64,000 nt of DNA from Chryseobacterium sp. MEBOG06 (GCF_021869765.1 NZ_CP084580.1:2852001-2916000); one strand, 5' to 3'; numbered from the stretch's first letter, positions 49,745 to 58,616 are shown. Notes: generated by a model from the sequence alone, not told the origin. Made by a program: numbers and translations.

Positions 49745-50656
49745 ATGAGTGATCAGCTGGAAACGATAGAGGATTATTACAACCGTATCCGTAAGAATCA
49801 GATCAGAGTATTTGATTCTGATGATTTTGAAACAGGTAAGTCTCATTTTAACATTTCTATGCGGAAGTACTGCAGCTTCAAGAGCCCCTACAACCGCCGG
49901 GATTACTATAAAGTGAGTTTCATTATCGGAAAAGGCACCTTTCAGTATGGTCCGCACCGATTGTATATTGACCGTCCGGTTCTCTTTTTCCCTTCCCCCA
50001 ACATTCCTTATTCCTGGGAATGCGAAGGTGAGCAGGAAGGCTATTTTTGCTTATTCAACCAGGAGTTTTTCCATGGAAATTCTGAATTCAATTTGTTTAA
50101 AAAAACCTCTTTGTTTAAGGAATGGAGCAAACCTATTGTTTTCCTTACCGACGAGCAGACTTTACTGGCTACTTTATATTTTGAGCAGATGTATAAACTG
50201 AATAATTCTACCTATCCTTTCCGTTGCAGCAGTATCAAAAACCACCTGGCATCTGTTTTACACCTGGCTTTGGAAAACCGGGTAGATGACATTAACCCGA
50301 ATGAGCTTCCTGCCAATGTAAGATTGTACAAAGTTTTTGATGAGCTGCTGAATAAGCAGTTTCCGCTGGATTCTCCTGCTTATCCGCTGTCCTTAAGAAC
50401 ACCGTCTGATTTTGCACAGCAACTTAATGTGCATGTGAACCATCTGAACTCATCAGTGAAGTCAGTGACTAATCTTACCACAACACAAATCATTAAAGAA
50501 AGGATGTTTGAAGAGTCTAAAAATCTCCTGAAGTATACCAACTGGGATATTTCAGAAATAGGATATACTTTAGGCTTTGAGCAGCCCTCCCATTTTAATA
50601 ATTTTTTTAAAAAACACGCACAGACTTCACCTCTGAAATTCAAAAATTCCTTTTAA
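49745..50656 (+). CDS. AraC family transcriptional regulator
   Basis: A 303-residue regulator with cupin-like N-terminal domain and C-terminal AraC helix-turn-helix (ends ISEIGYTLGFEQPSHFNNFFKKHAQTSPLKF). It is a clear paralogue of the regulator at 19033-19971 with the same domain spacing. The MFS transporter gene that follows on the same strand after 89 bases is its probable target. Confidence 0.88.
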   Translation: MSDQLETIEDYYNRIRKNQIRVFDSDDFETGKSHFNISMRKYCSFKSPYNRRDYYKVSFIIGKGTFQYGPHRLYIDRPVLFFPSPNIPYSWECEGEQEGYFCLFNQEFFHGNSEFNLFKKTSLFKEWSKPIVFLTDEQTLLATLYFEQMYKLNNSTYPFRCSSIKNHLASVLHLALENRVDDINPNELPANVRLYKVFDELLNKQFPLDSPAYPLSLRTPSDFAQQLNVHVNHLNSSVKSVTNLTTTQIIKERMFEESKNLLKYTNWDISEIGYTLGFEQPSHFNNFFKKHAQTSPLKFKNSF

Positions 50657-50723
50657 AATTCAAATATTTGAATTTTGTAATTTTTACTTTGTCTTTTAAA
50701 ACTGATTTCAGTATTTCTTATCT

Positions 50724-50731
50724 TATTTTTG
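50724..50731 (+). promoter_or_regulatory. -7 box (TATTTTTG) of the MFS gene
   Basis: Exact TAnnTTTG, 14 bases before ATG 50746; so the transporter has its own promoter. Confidence 0.65.
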
Positions 50732-50745
50732 CAGGGTAAAAAAGA

Positions 50746-51957
50746 ATGAATATGTTGAGAGAAGCATCTGAGCAGCGCATCAGATTAATAACCATTATGG
50801 CGTTTGTTTCCATCCCGCTTTCCGGGTTTGTGACAGATATTTACCTGCCATCCTTTCCATCTATGGCCAGAGAGCTTTCGGTATCGGAAAAAGACATTCA
50901 GATCACGCTTACTTCTTATCTGCTGAGTTATGGAATTTCCCAGCTTTTTGTAGGAGGTATTCTGGACAGTATAGGACGTTACCGTCCCAAATTAATTGCC
51001 TTATTCCTGCTCGTCATCAGCAGCCTTTTAATAACGATGACGAATAGTATTCTGCTGATCTGTCTGCTCCGAATTCTTCAGGGAGCTGCGGTTTCTGTAC
51101 TGGTGGTTGCCACCCGTGCTATTTTTGTAGATATTTATGATTCGGAAAGGGTAAAACATTATCTGAGTTATTTCACTATCGTATGGTCCTGTGGTCCTAT
51201 CCTTGCTCCTTTTCTCGGAGGTTATCTTGAAAAGCTTTTCAACTGGCATGCGAATTTTTATTTCCTTGCTTTCTATGCCGGATTCCTGTTTTTGTTTGAG
51301 TGGTTTTTCAGTGGTGAAAGTCTGCCGGAGAAAAAGAAGCTTAATCTTTCAGAAAATATCAGCCTGTATAAGATGATGCTTAAAAACAAAATTTTTATGT
51401 TGGGTATTTTCATTTTGGGGTTAAGTTATTCTATTGTGATGTTATTTAATATTACCGGGCCTTTTATCATTGAAAATACATTTCATTTTACGCCGGTAGT
51501 TATCGGATACTGTACTCTTATCTTAGGATTTTCATGGATGATAGGCGGTTTTATAGGAAAAAAAAGGCTTACATTAGATTTTCAGCCCAGAATTCTACAG
51601 CCTATTCTATTGCAGATGTTGCTGATTGCGTGTTTAATTGGCATCAGCTACTTCGCAGAAAGCCTTTTCATTCTGATTCCTTTTGCCTTTTTCATCCATA
51701 TATGTTCCGGAATTCTGTTTACTTCGTTTTTTACGTCAAGTATGCTTTATTTCCCTAAAAATGCAGGAACAGCAGGTGGACTGATGGGAGGACTGGTATA
51801 TGTTATTACGTCTGTTACCAGTTTTATTATTTCCGTAACGGGAACGGTCACCGAGCAGAAAGGGTTATCCTGGCGCTATCTGATTATTGCCGGTTTACTT
51901 TTCGGAATCATACTGATTATGAATCAAGTTGTAAAAAAAGAAAAAGCAGAGAATTAA
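50746..51957 (+). CDS. MFS transporter, Bcr/CflA-like drug:H+ antiporter
   Basis: A 403-residue inner-membrane protein with 12 hydrophobic segments. Seen: FVTDIYLPSFPSMARELSVS in TM1-loop, typical of the Bcr/CflA subfamily (DHA1), and the motif A-like GGILDSIGRYRPK, plus RILQGAAVSVLVVATRAI (TM4). Such pumps export bicyclomycin, chloramphenicol or dipeptides. Own promoter; preceded by an AraC gene. Confidence 0.9.
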   Translation: MNMLREASEQRIRLITIMAFVSIPLSGFVTDIYLPSFPSMARELSVSEKDIQITLTSYLLSYGISQLFVGGILDSIGRYRPKLIALFLLVISSLLITMTNSILLICLLRILQGAAVSVLVVATRAIFVDIYDSERVKHYLSYFTIVWSCGPILAPFLGGYLEKLFNWHANFYFLAFYAGFLFLFEWFFSGESLPEKKKLNLSENISLYKMMLKNKIFMLGIFILGLSYSIVMLFNITGPFIIENTFHFTPVVIGYCTLILGFSWMIGGFIGKKRLTLDFQPRILQPILLQMLLIACLIGISYFAESLFILIPFAFFIHICSGILFTSFFTSSMLYFPKNAGTAGGLMGGLVYVITSVTSFIISVTGTVTEQKGLSWRYLIIAGLLFGIILIMNQVVKKEKAEN

Positions 51958-52035
51958 TCTCTGTTTTTTTTTGCTGCTATTCTAAATCTGAGTCGTGAAT
52001 AAACCCTACCCACTGTCATATAATATTTTATGATT

Positions 52036-52059
52036 AATTAGTTTTAATTAAAACTAATT
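52036..52059. promoter_or_regulatory. 24-bp perfect palindrome, probable MarR operator
   Basis: A perfect palindrome with 12-base arms, each reading AATTAGTTTTAA, ending 5 bases before the -7 box. It covers the -33 region, as expected for an autorepressor of the MarR gene behind it. Confidence 0.75.
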
Positions 52060-52064
52060 TTTCT

Positions 52065-52072
52065 TATATTTG
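52065..52072 (+). promoter_or_regulatory. -7 box (TATATTTG) of the MarR-Usp operon
   Basis: Exact TAnnTTTG, about 70 bases before ATG 52145. Confidence 0.65.
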
Positions 52073-52144
52073 TTATAACGGGATGGAGACATAAAATCTT
52101 TTTCAGATTTGAATGCAGTTTGGTTTATCATTATTTTTAAAAGT

Positions 52145-52603
52145 ATGCCTGTAAAGCAAAACAATATTTCTGAACTTGCTCTTGAGCTGGGGATGGCAAT
52201 GAGTGAAATGAAAAGCCGTTTGAGACAAAAGATTCAGGCGACTATTAATGATTATGATCCCGATCTTTCTTTTGAACTTATTGAAATTCTGGGACTGCTT
52301 TCCCGCAATAACGGCATCAATCAGCAGGAAATAGGAAACAAGGTAAGCAAAGATAAATCAAGCATCACCTACCTTATCAACAGTCTGGTAAAAAGAGATC
52401 TTGTTGAAAGGGTAGCTTACAAAAATGACAGGAGGAATAATCAGATTTTTCTTACTCCAAAAGGAAAAAATGCTGTGGAGACGATTTATCCCTGGGCATT
52501 AGACCTTTATAAAAAGGCAGCCGGCGACCTCTGTGAAGATGAAATAGGCCAGGCACTTGTCCTTGTAAAAAAAATGACAGCAAACCTGGAAAACCAGGAT
52601 TAA
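52145..52603 (+). CDS. MarR family transcriptional regulator
   Basis: A 152-residue winged-helix regulator: ILGLLSRNNGINQQEIGNKVSKDKSSITYLINSLVKRDLVERVAYKNDRRNN covers the recognition helix and wing with the conserved DRR. Start placed at ATG 52145, since the upstream in-frame codon is TTG. The 24-bp palindrome at its promoter is a likely binding site. The universal stress protein gene follows after 13 bases in the same operon, so MarR ligands may tune it. Confidence 0.9.
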   Translation: MPVKQNNISELALELGMAMSEMKSRLRQKIQATINDYDPDLSFELIEILGLLSRNNGINQQEIGNKVSKDKSSITYLINSLVKRDLVERVAYKNDRRNNQIFLTPKGKNAVETIYPWALDLYKKAAGDLCEDEIGQALVLVKKMTANLENQD

Positions 52604-52616
52604 AACTTAATATAAT

Positions 52617-53465
52617 ATGAGAACAATCCTTGTACCCATTGATTTTACATCAACTACAGAAAATGCGGTAAGAACAGCTGCAGATTGGGCAAAACAATAT
52701 GAATACCAAAATATTATTCTTTTAAAAACAGCCGGAGAATCTGAATTTGATTATCTGCACATTGCTGAAGGGCATTCATTTGTGAATGAAGAAAGTGTCA
52801 ACAATTTACTTGAAAAAACGGAGCAATTATTTGATCAGCTCCATGCAATTATCACAGAAAAATCACCTGATATAAAAGTTTCCAGAGTATTAAGCGACTG
52901 GGCTCTTACCCGAAGCATCAATGAGGTTCTAAAGAATCAGCCATCTGTAGAACTGATTATTCTGGGAAGTGATGACAGTACTTCTTCTACAGAGAGTTTT
53001 GTTTCTGATAACATTATCAGCATTGCAAGAACAAGCCCTGTAAAAACGTTGATTGTTCCTAACAGCTATAGATACAGTGCCGTAAAAAATATATTTATTC
53101 CCTGTGATCTGAATGGTGTCAAAAGACTGGAAAGGTTGTTTCATCATAAGCCTATTATTCATCAGAAGGATGTCCGTTTATTGTTTTTAAATATCAATAC
53201 CAGTGAAAAAGAAGATATCAGTGATGATAAGAAAAGAGAACTGGAAGAATATATTCAACAGCATTTAACAGAAATCCCGAGCACTATTCATTATTCTCAT
53301 GATAAAGACATCATCAACGGAATTCTTACTTTTGCGTCTTCAAATGACACTGACCTTATCATTGCTTTACCGGGCAAACACAGCTTCCTGTATTACCTGG
53401 CCAGCAGAAGTATTTCTGAAGGAATTTACCAAAACACCAACCAGCCGGTTTTAATCTTAAAATAA
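52617..53465 (+). CDS. Universal stress protein, tandem UspA domains
   Basis: A 282-residue cytoplasmic protein with two UspA domains. The first begins TILVPIDFTSTTENAVRTAADWA and ends in the strand KTLIVPNSYRY; the second begins about residue 158 (NIFIPCDLNG) and ends in QPVLIL. The ATP-binding Gx2Gx9G motif is weak, so it may not bind ATP. It is co-transcribed with the MarR regulator. Confidence 0.88.
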   Translation: MRTILVPIDFTSTTENAVRTAADWAKQYEYQNIILLKTAGESEFDYLHIAEGHSFVNEESVNNLLEKTEQLFDQLHAIITEKSPDIKVSRVLSDWALTRSINEVLKNQPSVELIILGSDDSTSSTESFVSDNIISIARTSPVKTLIVPNSYRYSAVKNIFIPCDLNGVKRLERLFHHKPIIHQKDVRLLFLNINTSEKEDISDDKKRELEEYIQQHLTEIPSTIHYSHDKDIINGILTFASSNDTDLIIALPGKHSFLYYLASRSISEGIYQNTNQPVLILK

Positions 53466-53520
53466 TACAAGGGTTTTCAATCTTTTTAACTTAAGGAAGT
53501 TTATTCTTTCATTTCAGATC

Positions 53521-54117
53521 TTAATAATAGATCTTGGTGCTGTCCAGTTTGACAAGTTTCAGCTCGTTCATTTTTTTGATATACCTGATGACAGTTTCTA
53601 CCCGAAGACCTGTTAAAGTAGCTATCTGCTGTCTGGTATAAGGAACAAGAAAAGAATAGGCTTCCTCAAATCCGAAATACCCCTTGATGTGATCAAATAA
53701 TTTTTCAAGTTTTACAATAGGATCTGAAATCACCAGAAAACTGGAAATCATATATCTGAAATGCAGCCTTTCTGCTGTATATTTATTCAGTTCCAGCATT
53801 AATAAAGGATTTTCCAGCAGTATCTGGAGCAATTTGTCTTTAGGAATTTTGATAATTTCACAGGAAGTGACTGCAATAGCATTAACAGCATAATTGTGGC
53901 CGGTAAATAAGTAGCTTTCCCCAATGCAGTGTCCGTCAAAGGGAATACCGTGTACAAACTCTTTTCCATCTTCCAGGAAAGTATTCAGTTTCACAGTACC
54001 ATACTTTATCTGAAAATAGTATTTAGCAGCCGTTCCTTCCTCAAAAATATAATCTGCTGCATTATATTTTTCAAGTTTGGCTCCATGCGACAATAACAGG
54101 TCTTCATTTATGATCAT
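53521..54117 (-). CDS. Crp/Fnr family transcriptional regulator
   Basis: A 198-residue regulator: cyclic-nucleotide-binding-like beta barrel (IFEEGTAAKYYFQIKYGTVKLN, then GHCIGESYLF), a dimerisation helix, and a C-terminal HTH_Crp with RQQIATLTGLRVETVIRYIKKM. No cysteine cluster of FNR type is present. I placed the start at ATG 54117; 20 more residues would follow from an upstream in-frame codon, but are not typical. It is a stand-alone minus-strand gene next to the Usp gene on the opposite strand. Confidence 0.88.
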   Translation of the reverse strand: MIINEDLLLSHGAKLEKYNAADYIFEEGTAAKYYFQIKYGTVKLNTFLEDGKEFVHGIPFDGHCIGESYLFTGHNYAVNAIAVTSCEIIKIPKDKLLQILLENPLLMLELNKYTAERLHFRYMISSFLVISDPIVKLEKLFDHIKGYFGFEEAYSFLVPYTRQQIATLTGLRVETVIRYIKKMNELKLVKLDSTKIYY

Positions 54118-54236
54118 CTTGTCATTCTTAATTTGGGTAAAAATACTGAAAGTATGATGAATATTATAGTTTAGCAAATATCATTATTCTTTTCGGGGGC
54201 TAATTCGGGAGTTTACATGCTCAGAAGTTTGCCTTA

Positions 54237-54593
54237 TCAGGCTGTGATTTTCTTCTTATGCTTTACTCCCCATTCTGCCAGGGCAGCAATAACATCTTTT
54301 AATGATTCACTATATGCGGTAGGAACATATTCTACCAGTACAGGTTTCTGATCGGTAAGAACGGTTCTTTCAACCAGGTGGTTAACTTCTAATTTTTTCA
54401 GTTCGCTGGACAGTACTCTTGCTGAGATACCATTAATGGTGCGCTGTAGTTCGTTGAACCTTGTATGTCCGCCTAAAATTGCAATCATCACTCTTATGGT
54501 CCACCGTCCTCCCAGAACATACAAAGCATCTTCAGTAGCAGCGAGATGAGTGCTGCATTGCGGCCGTGAATACACTATTTTTTCGTCTTCCAT
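54237..54593 (-). CDS. HxlR family transcriptional regulator
   Basis: A 118-residue winged-helix regulator: CSTHLAATEDALYVLGGRWTIRVMIAIL, then RFNELQRTINGISARVLSSELKKLEVNHLVER. This is the HxlR/YodB group, often redox- or quinone/diamide-sensing through the N-terminal cysteine, which is present here (C13). I chose ATG 54593; the longer frame upstream is not HxlR-like. It is divergent from the azoreductase gene, with an operator-like sequence between, as in B. subtilis yodB-azoR1. Confidence 0.9.
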   Translation of the reverse strand: MEDEKIVYSRPQCSTHLAATEDALYVLGGRWTIRVMIAILGGHTRFNELQRTINGISARVLSSELKKLEVNHLVERTVLTDQKPVLVEYVPTAYSESLKDVIAALAEWGVKHKKKITA

Positions 54594-54628
54594 ATTCTTT
54601 ATTTCTATTGCAGCTAACCTAAATGTTA

Positions 54629-54646
54629 TTACTAACCTTTTGGTAA
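54629..54646. promoter_or_regulatory. Probable HxlR operator, TTACTAA-N4-TTGGTAA
   Basis: Imperfect inverted repeat with one mismatched pair in the divergent hxlR/azoR region; a further TTAGTAA half-site lies at 54661-54667. It resembles YodB-type boxes with TTAC/GTAA half-sites. Confidence 0.6.
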
Positions 54647-54710
54647 CTGCTATCTTTTTATTAGTAAATATAAATAATTTTGACCTGTCAATTTTAAAAA
54701 AGATAAAAAA

Positions 54711-55313
54711 ATGAAACAAGTACTTCATATTATTTCAAGTCCAAGAAGTGAATCATCAGTCAGCAAAAAACTGGGAAATGCTGTTGTAGAAAAAATTACC
54801 GCAAAATACCCTGACAGTGTTTTTAAAAAACGTGACTTAACAAATCCTCTTTTTCCTCATCTGGAAGAAAATCATATCAATGCATTTTTTACTCCGGCTG
54901 AAAACCGTACTTCCGAGCAATTGGAATCTGTAAAGCTTTCGGATACGGTAATTGCTGAATTACAGGAAGCGGATATCATCATCATTGAAGCTCCGCTGTA
55001 TAATTTCAGTATTACTTCTACCTTGAAATCCTGGCTTGACCATATTGCCAGAGCAGGGGTTACTTTCCGTTATAATGAAAATGGTCCGGAAGGAATGATT
55101 AAAAACAAGAAAGTATATGTCGCTTTTTCAAGCGGCGGTATTTATTCCGAAGGAGAAAGACAGGCCTATGATTTTGTAGTACCTTACCTTCAGAAAACGC
55201 TTGGCTTTTTGGGAATGACAGATATTTCTGTTGTCCGTGCGGAAGGTTTATCCGTTCCGGTAATTCAGGAAACGGCTTTACAAAAAGGGATTGAAAGCAT
55301 TGTAGTAGAATAG
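54711..55313 (+). CDS. azoR: FMN-dependent NADH-azoreductase
   Basis: A 200-residue flavodoxin-like FMN enzyme that reduces quinones and azo compounds with NADH. Seen: ISSPRSESSVSKKLG phosphate loop, APLYNFSITSTLKSWLDHIARAGVTFRY and the GGIYSEG loop, all classic AzoR. The regulator divergent to it is of the quinone-sensing HxlR group, so induction by electrophiles is likely. Confidence 0.93.
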   Translation: MKQVLHIISSPRSESSVSKKLGNAVVEKITAKYPDSVFKKRDLTNPLFPHLEENHINAFFTPAENRTSEQLESVKLSDTVIAELQEADIIIIEAPLYNFSITSTLKSWLDHIARAGVTFRYNENGPEGMIKNKKVYVAFSSGGIYSEGERQAYDFVVPYLQKTLGFLGMTDISVVRAEGLSVPVIQETALQKGIESIVVE

Positions 55314-55319
55314 AGACTT

Positions 55320-55368
55320 AAAAAGTGGTCTCAAAAGTTTAATTGTCTGACTTTTGGGATCACTTTTT
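55320..55368. terminator. Bidirectional terminator after azoR and alkA
   Basis: A 19-bp stem with a few G-T or mismatched pairs (55320-55338 with 55350-55368), A- and T-rich at the ends, between convergent genes. Confidence 0.8.
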
Positions 55369-55402
55369 CTTTTAAGTTGATGAATGGTTTTTAAATGGGT
55401 AT

Positions 55403-56071
55403 CTAAGTTTTCTTTTTTACCGGATCAGAAAGGTAATAATGCCAAAGCATCATCGAAGCCACTGAGCGGAAAGGTTTCCACTGTTCACTTATTTCCAGAA
55501 TCTCTTCTTTTGTAGTTGAGGATGAAAGCTGTTTGAGGCGTTTTAAGGCATTCACTGCCGCCAAATCTCCAATAGGAAAAATATCCGTTCTCTGAAGGGT
55601 AAACATCAGATAGACATCGGCAGTCCAGTTTCCGATCCCTTTCAGACTTACTAAAATCTTTCGAACCTCTTCATCTGACATTTGCGGTAAGCTTTCCAGG
55701 TCGATATCACTATTTACAATAGCCTGTGCCAGCCCTCTGATGTAAATCGTTTTCTGCCGGCTGACATAACACGCTCTCATCTCTTCATCATTAAGCCTAA
55801 AAATAGCTTCCGGAGTTATTCTATTTGTTTTTTCTTTAAGCTTGTTTAGGGCTGCCAAAGCCGATGCGAGAGAAATCTGCTGTTCCAGAATAATATGAAC
55901 AACTGTTTCAAAAGTATTTTCGCGGGTCCACATCGGGGGATAACCATGTGTATCTAAAACCCACTTAAGATCCTTATCCTGATCAGCCAGATATTCACAT
56001 AATTTCTGAAAATTATCTGTACTGAATGTTTCCGTTTCAACTATTGGAATGGCAGGGTTTCTGTTTTTCAT
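55403..56071 (-). CDS. DNA-3-methyladenine glycosylase II-like (HhH-GPD)
   Basis: A 222-residue base-excision repair glycosylase of the AlkA type without the N-terminal AlkA domain. Seen: ILEQQISLASA, helix-hairpin-helix LKGIGNWTADVYLMF at 143-157 and the catalytic Asp in FPIGD (D169). It removes alkylated purines. I chose ATG 56071, 16 bases after the ogt stop, because the longer start would overlap ogt. It is the last gene of a four-gene TetR-MFS-ogt-glycosylase operon. Confidence 0.9.
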   Translation of the reverse strand: MKNRNPAIPIVETETFSTDNFQKLCEYLADQDKDLKWVLDTHGYPPMWTRENTFETVVHIILEQQISLASALAALNKLKEKTNRITPEAIFRLNDEEMRACYVSRQKTIYIRGLAQAIVNSDIDLESLPQMSDEEVRKILVSLKGIGNWTADVYLMFTLQRTDIFPIGDLAAVNALKRLKQLSSSTTKEEILEISEQWKPFRSVASMMLWHYYLSDPVKKKT

Positions 56072-56087
56072 AGTACGATGCTTAAGG

Positions 56088-56600
56088 TTAAAATAAAGTA
56101 GGGATGGTAAAACCTCTTTCAAGATCAAGCAGAACAGATTTATTTTCTATACCTCCTGCAAAACCGACCAGCTTTCCTGATGCTCCCACAATTCTGTGGC
56201 AGGGAACAATAATAGATACTGGATTTTTATTTAAAGCTCCTCCTACAGCACGAACAGCTTTTACATCTCCAAGAATTCCGGCCAGATCGCCATACGTTTT
56301 TGTGACTCCATATGGTATTTTTAACAAAGCTTCCCATACTTTCATTTGAAATTCAGTGCCTTTCAAATCAAGAGGAACCTCAAAGACTTTCCTTTTATTT
56401 TCAAAATATTCTGTCAGCTGTTGTTCAGTCTGCAAAAGGACAGGTGATTCATCCTGACGGACAGGAACGGAAAGTTTTGTTCTTTTATAATCTTCGCCTT
56501 CCCACAATATGGCAGCAAGACCTTTGTCAGAAGCAATAAGTCTTATATTTCCTACTGGTGACTGTACCTCTTTATATACTAGCTGTTCAGAGTTTTCCAT
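56088..56600 (-). CDS. ogt: Methylated-DNA--[protein]-cysteine S-methyltransferase
   Basis: A 170-residue suicide alkyltransferase that repairs O6-methylguanine. Seen: the active-site PCHRIVG with C134, the preceding GGALNKNP helix end and the Asn hinge, and RAVG with the intercalating arginine. No N-terminal Ada domain, so it is Ogt-like. Fifteen bases separate it from the MFS gene upstream, and 16 from the glycosylase downstream. Confidence 0.94.
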   Translation of the reverse strand: MENSEQLVYKEVQSPVGNIRLIASDKGLAAILWEGEDYKRTKLSVPVRQDESPVLLQTEQQLTEYFENKRKVFEVPLDLKGTEFQMKVWEALLKIPYGVTKTYGDLAGILGDVKAVRAVGGALNKNPVSIIVPCHRIVGASGKLVGFAGGIENKSVLLDLERGFTIPTLF

Positions 56601-56615
56601 CTTTCTTTTTTTTAA

Positions 56616-58010
56616 TTATTGATCTCCACTTACTGCTTTTTTACCGGGAAGCAGATAAAGCATTATTCCCACCAGTACTACACAAGTCAATATTCCTATG
56701 ATCCCGGCCTGATAGGCAGCCTGCCATCCATTTTTAGAAAAATAGAAAAACACACCACCAATAATACTTACTCCGAGTGCAGAAGCGGTCTGCTGAAATG
56801 TTGAATAAATTCCCGCTGCTGCTCCGGCATATTGCTGAGGAACATTTTTGAGGGCAATATTAAGCAATGAAGGAAGTACCAGTCCGTTTCCAAAGCCCCA
56901 TAGTGCCATCAATCCAATAATTAACCCCGTACTGATTCCGGGTTTCCACAATTCCATCTGTAAATAAAATGCCAATGCCAGAATAGTAACGCCAAACTGT
57001 AAAACCCGCTTTCCAAATATAATGATCATTCGCGAGGCAATTACAGAAGAGGCAATAAATAATATCCCCGGTGCTATAAAATACAGTCCGCAATCCAGTG
57101 CCGAAACACCGAGACCGTTCTGCAGATAAACCGCACTCAGCAAAAGATAGGCTGTATGCAGCATAAAATGGAATAAGACAGCTACCAATCCAATATTAAA
57201 ATCTTTAATCTGAAATAATCGTACATCAATCAAAGGGTTTTCATTTCTGCTGAGTTTATTTTTCTGATTGTAAATAAAGAATAGAAAAAGACACCCCGAT
57301 GAAACAATCAATCCCAAGCTCCATAATGGCCAGCCTGCCTCTCTCCCCTGAATTAAAGGATAAATAAGAGAAAATAGAGCCAGTGTCAAAATCGATATAC
57401 CTATATAATCAAATTTTGTATTCTGATGTTTCTGTGTTTCCGTTACATATTTATGGGTAGCCCAGAGGGTGATAATTCCTATGGGAAGATTAATAAAAAA
57501 GATGAGCCTCCAGCCTTCTATTACCCAATGAGTATCTGATAAATATCCTCCTAAAATCTGCCCTATTGCTGCTGCCGTTCCTAAAGTAATCCCATACAGC
57601 CCAAATGCTTTTGCTCGTTCTTTTGTATCTGTAAAGAGAACCTGAATGAAGGCAATAGTCTGAGGTACCATAAATGAAGCACTCAATCCCTGAAAAAACC
57701 GGGTGACATTAAGTTGTAAAGCAGAGTTTGACAATCCACATAAACATGAAGCGACTGTAAAGGCAAACATTCCCCAGAAGAAAACCTTTTTCCTCCCGAA
57801 GTGGTCTCCTGCTCTTCCTCCGGTAATAAGGAAAGCTGCATATCCCAGAAGGTATCCGGCAATAACAAGCTGCATTTCAGCATCTGTCCCATGTACCCCT
57901 TTCTTAATGGTAGGAATCGCAACATTGATGATAAATACGTCTATTACAGAAAGTAAAGGGGCTGCCAATACAATCACCAGTTCCAGCCATTTATTTGTTA
58001 CCTCTTTCAT
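56616..58010 (-). CDS. MFS transporter, EmrB/QacA-like (DHA2)
   Basis: A 464-residue inner-membrane pump with 13-14 hydrophobic segments. Seen: an N-terminal SVIDVFIINVAIPTI in TM1, GGRAGDHFGRKKVF motif A, and LGGYLSDTHWVIEGWRLIFFINLPIGI motif C, all typical of DHA2 drug exporters. Its start codon is 1 base after the stop of the TetR gene, so translation is coupled. Substrate unknown; the operon also encodes two alkylation-repair enzymes. Confidence 0.92.
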   Translation of the reverse strand: MKEVTNKWLELVIVLAAPLLSVIDVFIINVAIPTIKKGVHGTDAEMQLVIAGYLLGYAAFLITGGRAGDHFGRKKVFFWGMFAFTVASCLCGLSNSALQLNVTRFFQGLSASFMVPQTIAFIQVLFTDTKERAKAFGLYGITLGTAAAIGQILGGYLSDTHWVIEGWRLIFFINLPIGIITLWATHKYVTETQKHQNTKFDYIGISILTLALFSLIYPLIQGREAGWPLWSLGLIVSSGCLFLFFIYNQKNKLSRNENPLIDVRLFQIKDFNIGLVAVLFHFMLHTAYLLLSAVYLQNGLGVSALDCGLYFIAPGILFIASSVIASRMIIIFGKRVLQFGVTILALAFYLQMELWKPGISTGLIIGLMALWGFGNGLVLPSLLNIALKNVPQQYAGAAAGIYSTFQQTASALGVSIIGGVFFYFSKNGWQAAYQAGIIGILTCVVLVGIMLYLLPGKKAVSGDQ

Positions 58011-58011
58011 C

Positions 58012-58575
58012 TCAGATCAGTTTTTGGATAATATGCTTTGCAGATTGTATGGGACTGGCGCTTTTAAAAACAGAGGCAGTCACAATAGCCCCTTCCAGCA
58101 TGGTATAAATTGTTTCCGTCAGTTCTTCATCTGTCAATTCTTTTTTATGACCGGAATCAGCCACTAAGCCTTTAATGAATTCTTTGCTGTGCTGCTTCAT
58201 AAGCCGGATCTGGGCCAGAACACGGGGATCGTCCGTACCAGCTTCATCATTTACTTTTATAAAAGGACATCCTCCGAATTGCCTGATTTCTTGCCGTTCT
58301 ATATGATAGTCAAAAATTGCCAGAAGCTTTTTCTGAGGATCTTCCACTTTGGTTACGGAATTTTCCAATCTGCTGAACCAACGTTCATGAGTACGCTGAA
58401 CATAAGCAACCAATAAGTCAGTCTTTGTTTCAAAGTGCTTATATAAGGATGCTTTTGCGATGTCTGCTTCATCTATAATCTGATTGATACCTGTATTGCT
58501 GTAGCCCTGAGTATAAAACAAATGCTCAGCAGTATCCAATATTTTGTCTATGACGACCTGTCCTCTCTGTTTCAT
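58012..58575 (-). CDS. TetR family repressor of the efflux/repair operon
   Basis: A 187-residue TetR: N-terminal HTH with ILDTAEHLFYTQGYSNTGINQIIDEADIAKASLYKHFETK and a C-terminal ligand-binding domain of the TetR_C_YjdC/AcrR-like type. It heads the operon TetR-MFS-ogt-alkA. An 11-bp-arm palindrome covers the promoter upstream, and the -7 box ends only 5 bases before the ATG, so the mRNA is almost leaderless. Confidence 0.92.
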   Translation of the reverse strand: MKQRGQVVIDKILDTAEHLFYTQGYSNTGINQIIDEADIAKASLYKHFETKTDLLVAYVQRTHERWFSRLENSVTKVEDPQKKLLAIFDYHIERQEIRQFGGCPFIKVNDEAGTDDPRVLAQIRLMKQHSKEFIKGLVADSGHKKELTDEELTETIYTMLEGAIVTASVFKSASPIQSAKHIIQKLI

Positions 58576-58579
58576 GAGA

Positions 58580-58587
58580 CAAAGCTA
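58580..58587 (-). promoter_or_regulatory. -7 box (TAGCTTTG) of the TetR-MFS-ogt-alkA operon
   Basis: Exact TAnnTTTG on the minus strand; the first transcribed base would fall at or next to ATG 58575. Confidence 0.7.
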
Positions 58588-58590
58588 CAT

Positions 58591-58616
58591 ATAAATAGAC
58601 AAGTCTGTCTATTTAT
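58591..58616. promoter_or_regulatory. TetR operator with 11-bp arms
   Basis: ATAAATAGACA (58591-58601) and its perfect complement TGTCTATTTAT (58606-58616) with a 4-base spacer, just upstream of the -7 box, over the -33 region. Confidence 0.85.
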
